DNA from: Brevibacillus aydinogluensis
GTDB lineage: Bacteria; Bacillota; Bacilli; Brevibacillales; Brevibacillaceae
DNA: 64,000 nt
Assembly: GCF_031954365.1 (NCBI RefSeq)
Contig: NZ_JAUSVZ010000021.1
Strand: one strand, 5' to 3'
Shown: positions 33,994 through 41,635 of the stretch, one piece after another
How the letters are laid out: the number at the start of each line of letters is the position of its first letter
Position numbering within the stretch: the stretch's first letter is position 1
Notes under the pieces: model-generated
What the model was told of the DNA's origin: nothing
Databases searched by the model: none
What the model saw: only the letters and a program-made list of their open reading frames with translations
Translations under genes and position numbers: made by a program

Positions 33994-35186
33994 TCCAGGT
34001 GGCTTACATGAGCACGTACGTTCCGAAAAGGTGCGGACTGGCGACGTATACCCATCACCTGCGGCATTACGTGAAACAGGCGAACCTGTGGAACGCAGCG
34101 GACCCGGTGATCGTGATGACCGACGGGGATGAACAGGAGTACGGGAACGATCAGGCGCTGTGGCCGCTTGCCAAACACGACAGGGAGGCGTATCGGGCGA
34201 TGGCGCAGAGAGTGAACGCGAGCGGCGTGTCGGTCGTCTCCCTGCAGCATGAGTTTGGCATTTTTGGCGGGGAAGCAGGGGCGTATGTGCTGGACTTTGT
34301 ACGCGAGCTGAAAAAACCGCTGGTCACGACCTTCCACACCGTGTTTGCCTCGCCTAAGGAACCGTACCGGTCGATTCAGCGGGAGATTGCCGAACGGAGC
34401 GATCGGATCGTCGTAATGAATCGCCGGGCCGTCGGCTATCTGCGGCAGTCGTTCGGGATTCCGGAAGCGAAAATCGCGTTTATCCCGCACGGCACCCCCG
34501 TCCCCGACCCGCAGCAGCGGGAGGCTGTTCGGCAGCGGTTGAACTGGGCGGATAAAAAAGTCGTGATGACGTTTGGCCTGCTCAGCCGCGGAAAAGGGTT
34601 GGAACTGATTTTGGAGGCGCTGCCGCAAGCGGTCAAGGATGTCCCCAACCTGCTCTACGCGGTGGTCGGCCAAACCCATCCGGAAGTGAAGAAACGGGAA
34701 GGAGAAGCGTACCGGGAGGAGCTGATGGAGCTGATCCGGCGAAACCGCCTGGAACGCCATGTGGTGATGATCGACCGGTACGTGGACGAAGCGGAACTGG
34801 TCCAATTTCTGACGGCGTGCGATTTGTACGTCACCCCTTACCCGGGAATGGAGCAGATCACCAGCGGCACGCTGGCCTATGCCGTCGGGCTGGGACGTCC
34901 GGTGTTGAGCACGCCGTACAGCTATGCCCAGGATTTGCTGGAGGGCTGCGACGAGCTGCTGATTCCGTATGGCGAGCCCGACCGGTGGGCGGAAAAAATC
35001 GCGTCGCTCTTGCGTGACGACAGCCTGAGGCGGGACTGGGAGGCAAAGATCGGCCGCGTCGGCTCCGCCATGCACTGGCCGCAGATCGGCAAGCGCTGCG
35101 CTTCCCTGTTTGCCACCCTCTCCAAACAGTCCGGCAGCACGTTTGAACAGACGGAGGGGACACCCGTTGCGGCCCTTTCCCGTTAG
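33990..35186 (+). CDS. Glycosyltransferase family 4
   Basis: 398 residues. A GT-B retaining glycosyltransferase: N-terminal MSTYVPKRCGLATYTHHL acceptor domain, then C-terminal donor domain with MTFGLLSRGKGLELILEAL, VDEAELVQFLTACDLYVTPY and the EQITSGTLAYAVGLGRPVLS region, where the usual E-x7-E appears as E-x6-7-A type and may be altered. No membrane span or signal, so it acts in the cytoplasm on a nucleotide sugar, probably GDP-mannose made by the preceding product. ATG overlaps the upstream stop. The 3' end overlaps the next gene by 20 bases. Confidence 0.88.
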   Translation: MIQVAYMSTYVPKRCGLATYTHHLRHYVKQANLWNAADPVIVMTDGDEQEYGNDQALWPLAKHDREAYRAMAQRVNASGVSVVSLQHEFGIFGGEAGAYVLDFVRELKKPLVTTFHTVFASPKEPYRSIQREIAERSDRIVVMNRRAVGYLRQSFGIPEAKIAFIPHGTPVPDPQQREAVRQRLNWADKKVVMTFGLLSRGKGLELILEALPQAVKDVPNLLYAVVGQTHPEVKKREGEAYREELMELIRRNRLERHVVMIDRYVDEAELVQFLTACDLYVTPYPGMEQITSGTLAYAVGLGRPVLSTPYSYAQDLLEGCDELLIPYGEPDRWAEKIASLLRDDSLRRDWEAKIGRVGSAMHWPQIGKRCASLFATLSKQSGSTFEQTEGTPVAALSR

Positions 35187-36234
35187 CTTTCGACACCTGG
35201 AGAGAATGACCGATGACACCGGACTGTTGGAGCACTGTCTCGGAAACATCCCGCGCCGCCGGGAGGGCTATACAACCGATGACAACGCCAGAGCGCTGTG
35301 GGCGTGTGCCGTTTGGCGGCAGCATGCGAACCGGACAGGCGACCGCGATTTGCTGGCGACCCTTGACCGCCTGATCGACCGCTATCTCGGGTTTCTTCTG
35401 TGGGTTCAGCAGGAGGATGGCAGCTTTCACAACAACATCGGCTACGACCGCAGGCCGGAACCGGAGAAGCCGTCCGACGACTGTCTCGGACGTGCGCTGT
35501 GGGCGTGCGCGGTCGCATCGGCGTCGCTTCCCGACAGCGGCCGGCGGTTTGTCGCCTCCCAACTGCTTGCCAAAGGGCTGCCGCGGGCGACGGCGATGAA
35601 GTTTCCGCGCGGATGGGCCTTCGCGCTGGCAGCGTGCAGCTTTTTGGCCAGGAACGGCAGCGGCTCTGCCGATTCTGCCGCCTGCATGGAGCTGATCGAG
35701 CTGTTTGAAGAACGGCTGATCCGGCTGTACCGGGAGGCGTCCGGAGATGGTTGGCATTGGTTCGAGCCGGTGATGACCTACGGAAACGGCGTACTGCCGT
35801 GGGCGCTGTTTTCCGCCTACCGCGTGACGAAGCGGGAGGAGACGCTGGAAATAGCCAAAGAGAGTCTCCATTTTCTGATCGCCAAGATGACCGGACAAAA
35901 CGGCGTGATTCGCCCCATCGGCAACCGGGGCTGGTGCACGCCGCAGTCCCGCAGCGACTGGGATCAGCAGCCGTTGGAAGTAATGAAACTGGCGCTCGCT
36001 TCGGCGGAAGCCCATGCGGTACTGGCTGATCCTATGTACTGGCAAACAGTGGAAAAATGCCGGGCGTGGTTTTACGGCGGCAACGATGGAGCCGTGCCGA
36101 TGGCAGATGCGGCGGAAGGCAGCTGCTGCGACGGACTGACACCAAACGGAGCCAATCTGAATCGGGGAGCGGAATCGACCCTGTCCTACTTGCTGACGGA
36201 AGCGATTTATCACAATGCGGTGACTGGAGGTTGA
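35167..36234 (+). CDS. Six-hairpin-type glycosidase-like protein
   Basis: 355 residues from TTG 35167 after GGAGGGG. The sequence is helical with repeating ARALWACAVWR, LGRALWACAVAS, GNGVLPWALFSAYR and SRSDWDQQPLEVMKLA segments, which look like the inner helices of an (alpha/alpha)6 toroid. Conserved D and W residues (TDDNARALWA, DDCLGRALWA, DWDQQPLE) suggest sugar binding. I do not recognise a numbered family. It overlaps the GT4 gene, so the two probably act together on one mannose-type glycan, as trimming or phosphorolytic partner (inference). An unusual pairing of synthesis and hydrolase-like genes. Confidence 0.65.
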   Translation: MRPFPVSFRHLERMTDDTGLLEHCLGNIPRRREGYTTDDNARALWACAVWRQHANRTGDRDLLATLDRLIDRYLGFLLWVQQEDGSFHNNIGYDRRPEPEKPSDDCLGRALWACAVASASLPDSGRRFVASQLLAKGLPRATAMKFPRGWAFALAACSFLARNGSGSADSAACMELIELFEERLIRLYREASGDGWHWFEPVMTYGNGVLPWALFSAYRVTKREETLEIAKESLHFLIAKMTGQNGVIRPIGNRGWCTPQSRSDWDQQPLEVMKLALASAEAHAVLADPMYWQTVEKCRAWFYGGNDGAVPMADAAEGSCCDGLTPNGANLNRGAESTLSYLLTEAIYHNAVTGG

Positions 36235-36239
36235 TGCAT

Positions 36240-37661
36240 ATGGACGTTACGGCTGCACACGGCATTCACATCCCGTCCCACGTTTTCCGGGAGTACGACA
36301 TCAGGGGCAGAGCCGGGAAAGAGATTCATCCGGCGTTTGCCTGGCTCCTGGGGAGAGCGTTTGGCCGAAAGCTGAAGGCGGCCGGGCTGGACAAGGCGGT
36401 CGTGGGGAGGGATAACCGGAAATCCTCGCCGGAGCTGCAAACCGCTCTGATGGCCGGGCTTCTTCGCTCGGACATCCGCGTCGTCGATATCGGTGAGGTG
36501 ACGACACCGATGTTTTACTACAGCCTGGAGCATCTGGACATTCCTTCCGGGCTGATCGTGACGGCAAGCCACAACCCCGGTGACGAGAACGGCTTTAAAA
36601 TTGCCATGGACAAGACCACCATCTACGGCGAGGCGATTCAGGACCTGTACAACACCATGCGCGCGCTGCTCGCCGAGGAAGGCGTGCCGCACCAACCTTT
36701 CTCCCTACAGGAAGGAGTGGAGCGGGTGGACATCGAACAGCCCTATCTGGCGATGCTCAGGGAAAAAATTGTCCTTGGACCGCGCAAAGTGAAGGTGGTG
36801 GCTGACTGCGGCAACGGCACCCCCTCGCCGTTCGTGCCGAAAGCGCTGGTCCAGTGGGGCTGCGAAGTGGTTCCGCTCTACTGTGAATCCGATCCCAATT
36901 TCCCTCATCATCATCCCGATCCGGTCGACCCGAAAAACCTGCAGGACTTGATTCGCAAGGTGCGCGAAGAAAAAGCCGACCTCGGGGTGGCCTTCGACGG
37001 CGATGGCGACCGCCTGGGCGTCGTCGACGAGCAGGGCAATGTCCTGTGGGGCGATCAGCTGATGATTTTGTTCTGGCGGGAGATCCTGCCGAAACATCCC
37101 GGATGCCAGGCGCTGGTGGAAGTAAAATGCTCGCGGGCACTGGTGGAAGAAATCGAGAAGCTGGGCGGAGTGCCCGTGTTCCACCGCACCGGCCATTCTC
37201 ATATCAAAGCCTCGATGAAACGGCTGAACGTGCCGTTTACCGGTGAAATGTCCGGCCACATCTTCTTCAAGGACGAGTATTTCGGCTTTGACGACGCGCT
37301 CTACGCGGCGGGGCGGCTGCTTCGCATCTTGACCAACAGCGACAAGCCGCTGTCAGCGTTGTTTGCCGACATTCCCCGCTACCACGCCACGCCGGAGACG
37401 AGAGTCCCCTGCGAGGAAAGCAAAAAGCGGACCATCCTGGACAAGGTCAAACAGTATTTCCGGCCCGAGCGCGAGATTATTGACGTGGACGGCGCGAGGG
37501 TGATCTTCCCGAACGGCTGGGGACTGATCCGCGCCTCCAACACGCAGCCGATTTTGGTCCTGCGGGCGGAGGCGGAATCGGCGGAAGGGCTGGCCGAGAT
37601 CAAACGGGAGATCGAGAAGTCTCTTGCGTTTGCCGATTCCGCGCTGACGGTGGACTGGTAA
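36240..37661 (+). CDS. Phosphomannomutase/phosphoglucomutase
   Basis: 473 residues. An alpha-D-phosphohexomutase interconverting hexose 6- and 1-phosphates. Visible are the N-terminal FREYDIRG, the active serine S110 in TASHNPGDENGFK, the metal loop FDGDGDRLG with D253, D255 and D257, the sugar loop GEMSGH, and the C-terminal phosphate loop GLIRASNTQP. ATG 36240 is 9 bases after GGAGG; ATG 36234 overlaps the previous stop but is too close. Supplies mannose-1-phosphate or glucose-1-phosphate to the NDP-sugar synthase upstream. Confidence 0.94.
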   Translation: MDVTAAHGIHIPSHVFREYDIRGRAGKEIHPAFAWLLGRAFGRKLKAAGLDKAVVGRDNRKSSPELQTALMAGLLRSDIRVVDIGEVTTPMFYYSLEHLDIPSGLIVTASHNPGDENGFKIAMDKTTIYGEAIQDLYNTMRALLAEEGVPHQPFSLQEGVERVDIEQPYLAMLREKIVLGPRKVKVVADCGNGTPSPFVPKALVQWGCEVVPLYCESDPNFPHHHPDPVDPKNLQDLIRKVREEKADLGVAFDGDGDRLGVVDEQGNVLWGDQLMILFWREILPKHPGCQALVEVKCSRALVEEIEKLGGVPVFHRTGHSHIKASMKRLNVPFTGEMSGHIFFKDEYFGFDDALYAAGRLLRILTNSDKPLSALFADIPRYHATPETRVPCEESKKRTILDKVKQYFRPEREIIDVDGARVIFPNGWGLIRASNTQPILVLRAEAESAEGLAEIKREIEKSLAFADSALTVDW

Positions 37662-37757
37662 CCTCGAAACAGCGGACTCGTGTACCCGTACCATCTTGTC
37701 GTGATTCGCTGGCAGTGCCTGTTTGCATACTGAGATCAACCGGGGTGAGTGAGGAAA

Positions 37758-38741
37758 ATGAACGCGTATCCGTTACTGTTTTCACCGATGTATCATCAAC
37801 GGATTTGGGGCGGCAATCGCCTGCGTACATTATTCGGCTATCCCATTCCCAGTGAGCAGACGGGTGAGGCGTGGGTCATATCCGATCACCCGAAAGGCAG
37901 AACCACGATCAGAAACGGCGTCTATCGCGGAAAGACGATCAGCGAACTGCTGGCGGAACAGCCCGATTGGTTTGCGCCGAAGCGTCCGGACCGCTTTCCG
38001 CTGTTGGTGAAACTGTTGGACGCCAACGACTCGTTATCCGTACAGGTACATCCCGACGACCGCTTTGCCCATGTCCATGAGAACGGCGAACTGGGAAAGG
38101 CGGAATGCTGGTACGTCGTGCACGCCGAACCTGGAGCAGAAATCGTGTACGGCCATACCGCCAGGACGCGGGAGGAACTGGCGGAGATGGTGAAGGCCAG
38201 CCGCTGGGACGACCTGTTGGTGCGAGTCCCGGTGCGGACCGGCGACTTCTTCTACATTCCGCACGGCACGCTCCACGCGCTGGGCAAAGGCATTGTCGTC
38301 CTGGAAATTCAGCAAAACTCAGACGCCACATACCGCGCCTACGACTACGACCGCGTCGACCAGTCCGGACGGAAGCGCGAACTGCACATCGACAAGGTGC
38401 TGCAGGTAACCAATGTGCCGAACAAGCCGGCACAGATCCGGGCAAAGACAGCAGGCAGCCGCTTCCTGCAGGTGAACCACTACCTGGACAGCCCGTTTTT
38501 CACGGTAGAAAAATGGACGCTGCACGGCTCGCGCGAAGAAGAGTCCGGGGACCGGTTCTCCCTCGTGTCCGTTCTCGCCGGATCAGCCCTGCTGGAATGG
38601 AGCGGCGGTGAGCTTACGGTGAAAAAAGGGGATCACCTGCTGTTACCGAGAACATTGGGCAGGTACAGACTGGCGGGCGACATGGAAGCGATAGTCTCCT
38701 TCCCGCCGGGACAGGCGGCCACGCTGCGAAAAGCGGGCTGA
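37758..38741 (+). CDS. manA: Mannose-6-phosphate isomerase, class I
   Basis: 327 residues. Converts fructose-6-phosphate and mannose-6-phosphate; zinc enzyme of the cupin fold. Motifs: RIWGGNRLRTLFGYPIP, VKLLDANDSLSVQVHPDD (QVHP metal ligands), GKAECWYVV, FYIPHGTLHALG and the helical YRAYDYDR region. ATG 37758 follows GGGGTGAG; a GTG at 37749 is adjacent to that site and rejected. Completes the fructose-6-P to mannose-1-P route with the upstream mutase. Confidence 0.94.
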   Translation: MNAYPLLFSPMYHQRIWGGNRLRTLFGYPIPSEQTGEAWVISDHPKGRTTIRNGVYRGKTISELLAEQPDWFAPKRPDRFPLLVKLLDANDSLSVQVHPDDRFAHVHENGELGKAECWYVVHAEPGAEIVYGHTARTREELAEMVKASRWDDLLVRVPVRTGDFFYIPHGTLHALGKGIVVLEIQQNSDATYRAYDYDRVDQSGRKRELHIDKVLQVTNVPNKPAQIRAKTAGSRFLQVNHYLDSPFFTVEKWTLHGSREEESGDRFSLVSVLAGSALLEWSGGELTVKKGDHLLLPRTLGRYRLAGDMEAIVSFPPGQAATLRKAG

Positions 38742-38766
38742 ACGCGTCAGATGGCGCGAGCGATGC

Positions 38767-38791
38767 AAAGACCCTGGCAAAGGGTCTTTTT
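38767..38791 (+). terminator. Terminator after manA
   Basis: AAAGACCCT pairs with AGGGTCTTT over a short loop, followed by a T-rich tract. Confidence 0.88.
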
Positions 38792-38902
38792 CATTTTTTT
38801 CTGGCAGCCCACGATATTCCCTGCGCATCTGGGTTCACTACCTCATGGGCACAACCATAAGCTGGGGTATACATCATCTTTACACATGTGGAGGAGATTC
38901 TC

Positions 38903-39385
38903 ATGCATGGTTATCCGATAGCTTTTCCCCGCTACTGGCCCAGGCTCGTACGGCAGCCGGGATTTAGCGAACCGCGCGATCGGGCGCTGGCCGCCGATAT
39001 CTTGCGGGCCACCCAACGTGAAGAGCGGGCCATCAATTATTTCAGCAGGCTGATAGAGCTGGCCCCCAACGACAGCATCCGGACGGTTTTGAACATCATC
39101 CGCGACGAGCGGATCAAGCATTCCCAGCGATTCGCGACAATCTACCGGCAGTTGACCGGACGGGCGCCGCAAGTGAGGCGGGAAGAAGTGCCGGCACCGG
39201 AATCATTTGCCCGGGGATTGGAATTTGCCATCCGGGACGAGCTGGCCGCCGCCGATCTGTACCGGGACATTGCCGATCGGGCGGTGACGCTCGCGATCAG
39301 AAGGGGGTTCACCCGAGCAGCAGAAGACGAGCTGCGGCAATCCAATGTGCTGATGAACATGCTGGCACAGTTGGGAGCGTCGTAG
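38903..39385 (+). CDS. Ferritin-like domain protein
   Basis: 160 residues from ATG 38903 after GGAGGAG. The protein has two ExxH-type helices: REERAINYFSRLIELAPNDSIRTVLNIIRDERIKHSQRF and IRDELAAADLYRDIADRAV, then TRAAEDELRQSNVLM. This is the pattern of rubrerythrin/ferritin-like Bacillus proteins. The second half lacks a clear final H, so iron binding may be altered. Many such proteins are spore-coat or stress associated in Bacillales. Role here unknown. Confidence 0.75.
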   Translation: MHGYPIAFPRYWPRLVRQPGFSEPRDRALAADILRATQREERAINYFSRLIELAPNDSIRTVLNIIRDERIKHSQRFATIYRQLTGRAPQVRREEVPAPESFARGLEFAIRDELAAADLYRDIADRAVTLAIRRGFTRAAEDELRQSNVLMNMLAQLGAS

Positions 39386-39409
39386 ATGGCTGGCGGAGGC
39401 CAGCTGAAA

Positions 39410-39439
39410 ACGGGCGGCCTGTCTTTGCGGGCCGCCCGT
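39410..39439 (+). terminator. GC-rich hairpin after the ferritin-like gene
   Basis: ACGGGCGGCC pairs with GGCCGCCCGT. No T-run follows, so factor-independent termination is doubtful. Confidence 0.55.
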
Positions 39440-39532
39440 GATCGTGTTCAGAAATTGTTGAGATCGAATGCCTATGATAATAGAATGTGCGGCTTGTGTC
39501 GGATTCGGGTTGAAAAAGCGAGGTGTGAAACT

Positions 39533-40663
39533 CTGAAAGCCGTATTGGTTGACGATGAACCTCTGGCTTTGTACCACCTGGAAACACTGCTGCGGGAATG
39601 CGGAGGTCTGGAAATCGTCGGGCGATATCAAAATCCCCGCCGCGCTTTGGATGAGCTTTCGCAGGTAAAGCCCGACGTCATCTTTCTAGATGTGGAGATG
39701 CCCGAGTTGAACGGCATCGAAACGGCGGAACAGGTGCTCAGACTCTCGCCTGAAACGGATCTTGTCTTTGTAACGGCCTATGATGAGTACGCGGTCAAGG
39801 CGTTTGAGCTCAACGCACTGGACTACGTGCTAAAACCGGTTCAGCGCGACCGCCTGATCAAAACGGTGCAGCGGCTGATTGACAGGCGGTATGAGACGCA
39901 CGTCGTTTCGCTCGCAGGACAAGCCATCATGATCCGCTGCTTTCAGTCCCTGCAGATCGAGATTCCGCCGCGCGGACCGGAACCCATCCGCTGGCGGACG
40001 GCCAAAGCGCAGGAACTGTTTGCGTACCTGGTTCATCGGCGGGGCCAGCCCGTTCGCAAAGATGCGCTGCTGGAATTGTTCTGGCCGGATGCGGACCACA
40101 AAAAAGGTTTTGCCCGGCTGTACACAACCATCTACCAGATCAGAAAAACATTGAAAGAGCTCAACGTCGGCATTCACATCAGCAACTGCGACGACGGCTA
40201 TCTGCTGGACATGAAACACGTCAGGGTGGATGTGGATGAATGGGAGCGCGGCATAAGGATGTGGTCCCCCGTTACGCGGGAAAGACTGTCCGAACACTTG
40301 CGCTTGCTTGAATTGTACCGCGGAGATTACCTGGACGACTACGACTACATATGGGCGGAAAGCGAGCGGCAGCGGCTGCGGACGCACTGGTTTTACCACG
40401 CGAATCATGTAGCCGGCTATCTGGAGTCTGTTGGCGAATACGCCCGAGCGCTGGCCGTCTATCACCGCATCCAGCGCTTTCACCCGCATGTGGAAGAGAC
40501 GTACGTAAAGCTGATGAAGCTGTATGACAGACTAGGCGACCGCAATGCCGTGGTGAGAGAGTACATGAACCTGAACAGGATGTTGAGCGAAGAGTACGGC
40601 GTCGCCCCCCACAAGGCCGTTCGGGAGTGGTATCTGCGTTGGAAGAAAACGCAAAGCAGGTAG
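39533..40663 (+). CDS. Response regulator with BTAD/SARP-like transcriptional activator domain
   Basis: About 376 residues. Receiver domain with acidic pair D7/D8, phosphoacceptor D53 (FLDVEMPELNG), T81 and K101. A winged helix (TAKAQELFAYLVHRRGQPVRKDALLELFWPD) and a bacterial transcriptional activation repeat region (RVDVDEWERGIRM..., ARALAVYHRIQRFHPHVEETYVKLMKLYDRLGD) follow, the COG3947 arrangement. The best ribosome site (GCGAGGTG) serves a CTG at 39533, directly before KAVLVDDEP; upstream ATG 39485 lies at a -10-like TATGATAAT and lacks a site. The start is therefore uncertain. No histidine kinase is adjacent. Confidence 0.85.
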   Translation: MKAVLVDDEPLALYHLETLLRECGGLEIVGRYQNPRRALDELSQVKPDVIFLDVEMPELNGIETAEQVLRLSPETDLVFVTAYDEYAVKAFELNALDYVLKPVQRDRLIKTVQRLIDRRYETHVVSLAGQAIMIRCFQSLQIEIPPRGPEPIRWRTAKAQELFAYLVHRRGQPVRKDALLELFWPDADHKKGFARLYTTIYQIRKTLKELNVGIHISNCDDGYLLDMKHVRVDVDEWERGIRMWSPVTRERLSEHLRLLELYRGDYLDDYDYIWAESERQRLRTHWFYHANHVAGYLESVGEYARALAVYHRIQRFHPHVEETYVKLMKLYDRLGDRNAVVREYMNLNRMLSEEYGVAPHKAVREWYLRWKKTQSR

Positions 40664-40755
40664 TCTCTTCTCGGCCCCGGATTGGCTCGAAAGTCATGTG
40701 CGTCATGTCATACTTTGCGAGCGGCGAAATATGGTAAGAAGGAGGGAATATACTA

Positions 40756-40794
40756 GTGCGGCACCAGGACAGAAGAAATGGGGAGTACCAGTGA
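40756..40794 (+). CDS. Leader mini-ORF before the CheY-like gene
   Basis: GTG 40756, nine bases after the strong site AAGGAGGG, opens a 12-codon frame (MRHQDRRNGEYQ) whose TGA overlaps the GTG start of the response regulator. The strong site has no in-frame start for the regulator itself, which suggests translational coupling through the leader. Small and unconserved as far as I can tell. Confidence 0.5.
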   Translation: MRHQDRRNGEYQ

Positions 40795-41156
40795 AAACGA
40801 CCATGATTGTCGATGACACGGCGTTGACCAGGGGAATCCTTCGCGACATGCTCGAATCGCTCGGGCTGAAGGTGGTGGTGGAGACGGAGTCGGGAGAGGA
40901 GGCGGTCAAACAATTTATGCTGTTCCGTCCCGACCTGGTCGCCGTGGATGTATCTACACCCGCCATGGACGAATTGGCGGTGGTGAAAAAGATCAGGAAA
41001 ATCGACGGAAAGGCCAAGATCATCGTCTGTTCAGCCGTTGTGCAGCGGGATGCCATCATGCGGACGATCGACGCGGGCGCGTCCGACTTTCTGGCCAAAC
41101 CGCTGCAGAAAGACCGGGTGGCATGGGCCATTCAACACCTCAAAGAAATCGGATAA
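40791..41156 (+). CDS. CheY-like single-domain response regulator
   Basis: 121 residues. Receiver only: acidic pair D8/D9, phosphoacceptor D53 in AVDVSTPAMDE, S81 and K103 in LAKPL. The usual glycine after the MPxMDG loop is glutamate. There is no output domain, so it acts by protein contact. GTG 40791 is preceded by GGGGAG and by the mini-ORF stop. It sits between a transcription-activating response regulator and the Pel operon; control of c-di-GMP or polymer export is a guess. Confidence 0.85.
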   Translation: MKTTMIVDDTALTRGILRDMLESLGLKVVVETESGEEAVKQFMLFRPDLVAVDVSTPAMDELAVVKKIRKIDGKAKIIVCSAVVQRDAIMRTIDAGASDFLAKPLQKDRVAWAIQHLKEIG

Positions 41157-41210
41157 CAGATAGGAGAAAAGTACCGAGCAGAGCCGGCAAGCCGCGAACG
41201 GTTTCGGGAA

Positions 41211-41284
41211 CCACGCACAAGTGATCGCCCGACAGCGAGCGGATGAAAAGCCTCCGCGCGAAAAAACTCGATAATCATACGTGG
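41211..41284 (+). promoter_or_regulatory. Possible c-di-GMP-I-like RNA fragment
   Basis: CACGCACAA at 41212-41220 and GGATGAAAAGCCTCCG at 41241-41256 resemble the two halves of the c-di-GMP-I aptamer core (CACGCACAG and GGACGCAAAGCCWMCGG), 20-odd bases apart as in known aptamers. CCACG (41211-41215) can close with CGTGG (41280-41284). The tetraloop receptor side is not recognised, so this is weak. Confidence 0.25.
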
Positions 41285-41305
41285 CAAGATGGTTGATCGC
41301 CATAG

Positions 41306-41635
41306 TATAATAGTCCTATTCATTGGCTATGTATGGAAATTTTCCTCGTCCCGACCGCCCTGTATTCACCTCATACCTGCTTAACGCCCGTTGAAATATC
41401 AAAGCAGACCAACAGCCGGCAGACTAGGCGCATCTGCAGCGGCAGCAGTCGGAGACGAGGCGTCTGCGGCCTGCGTGAGCAGACACGACAGCACAAGCAG
41501 GAATGCAACGAATGAATCAAATGATCTAGGTTTTCGTACTTGTTCAAGGTCTTATGTCCCAAAGCGGATGGGAATTCCGAATAAAACGAACGTAATTGTC
41601 AATTGTTGTCGATTGTCTATTGGAGGTGTCTGTGC
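41306..41635 (+). promoter_or_regulatory. Promoter and long leader of the Pel operon
   Basis: A perfect TATAAT (41306-41311) with a poor -35 (TGGCAA, 18-base spacing). A leader of about 310 bases follows, with pairing GGCAGAC near 41420 against GTCTGC near 41462. The end has repeated ATTGTC-like words just before the GGAGGTG ribosome site. No gene is seen in it. Confidence 0.5.
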
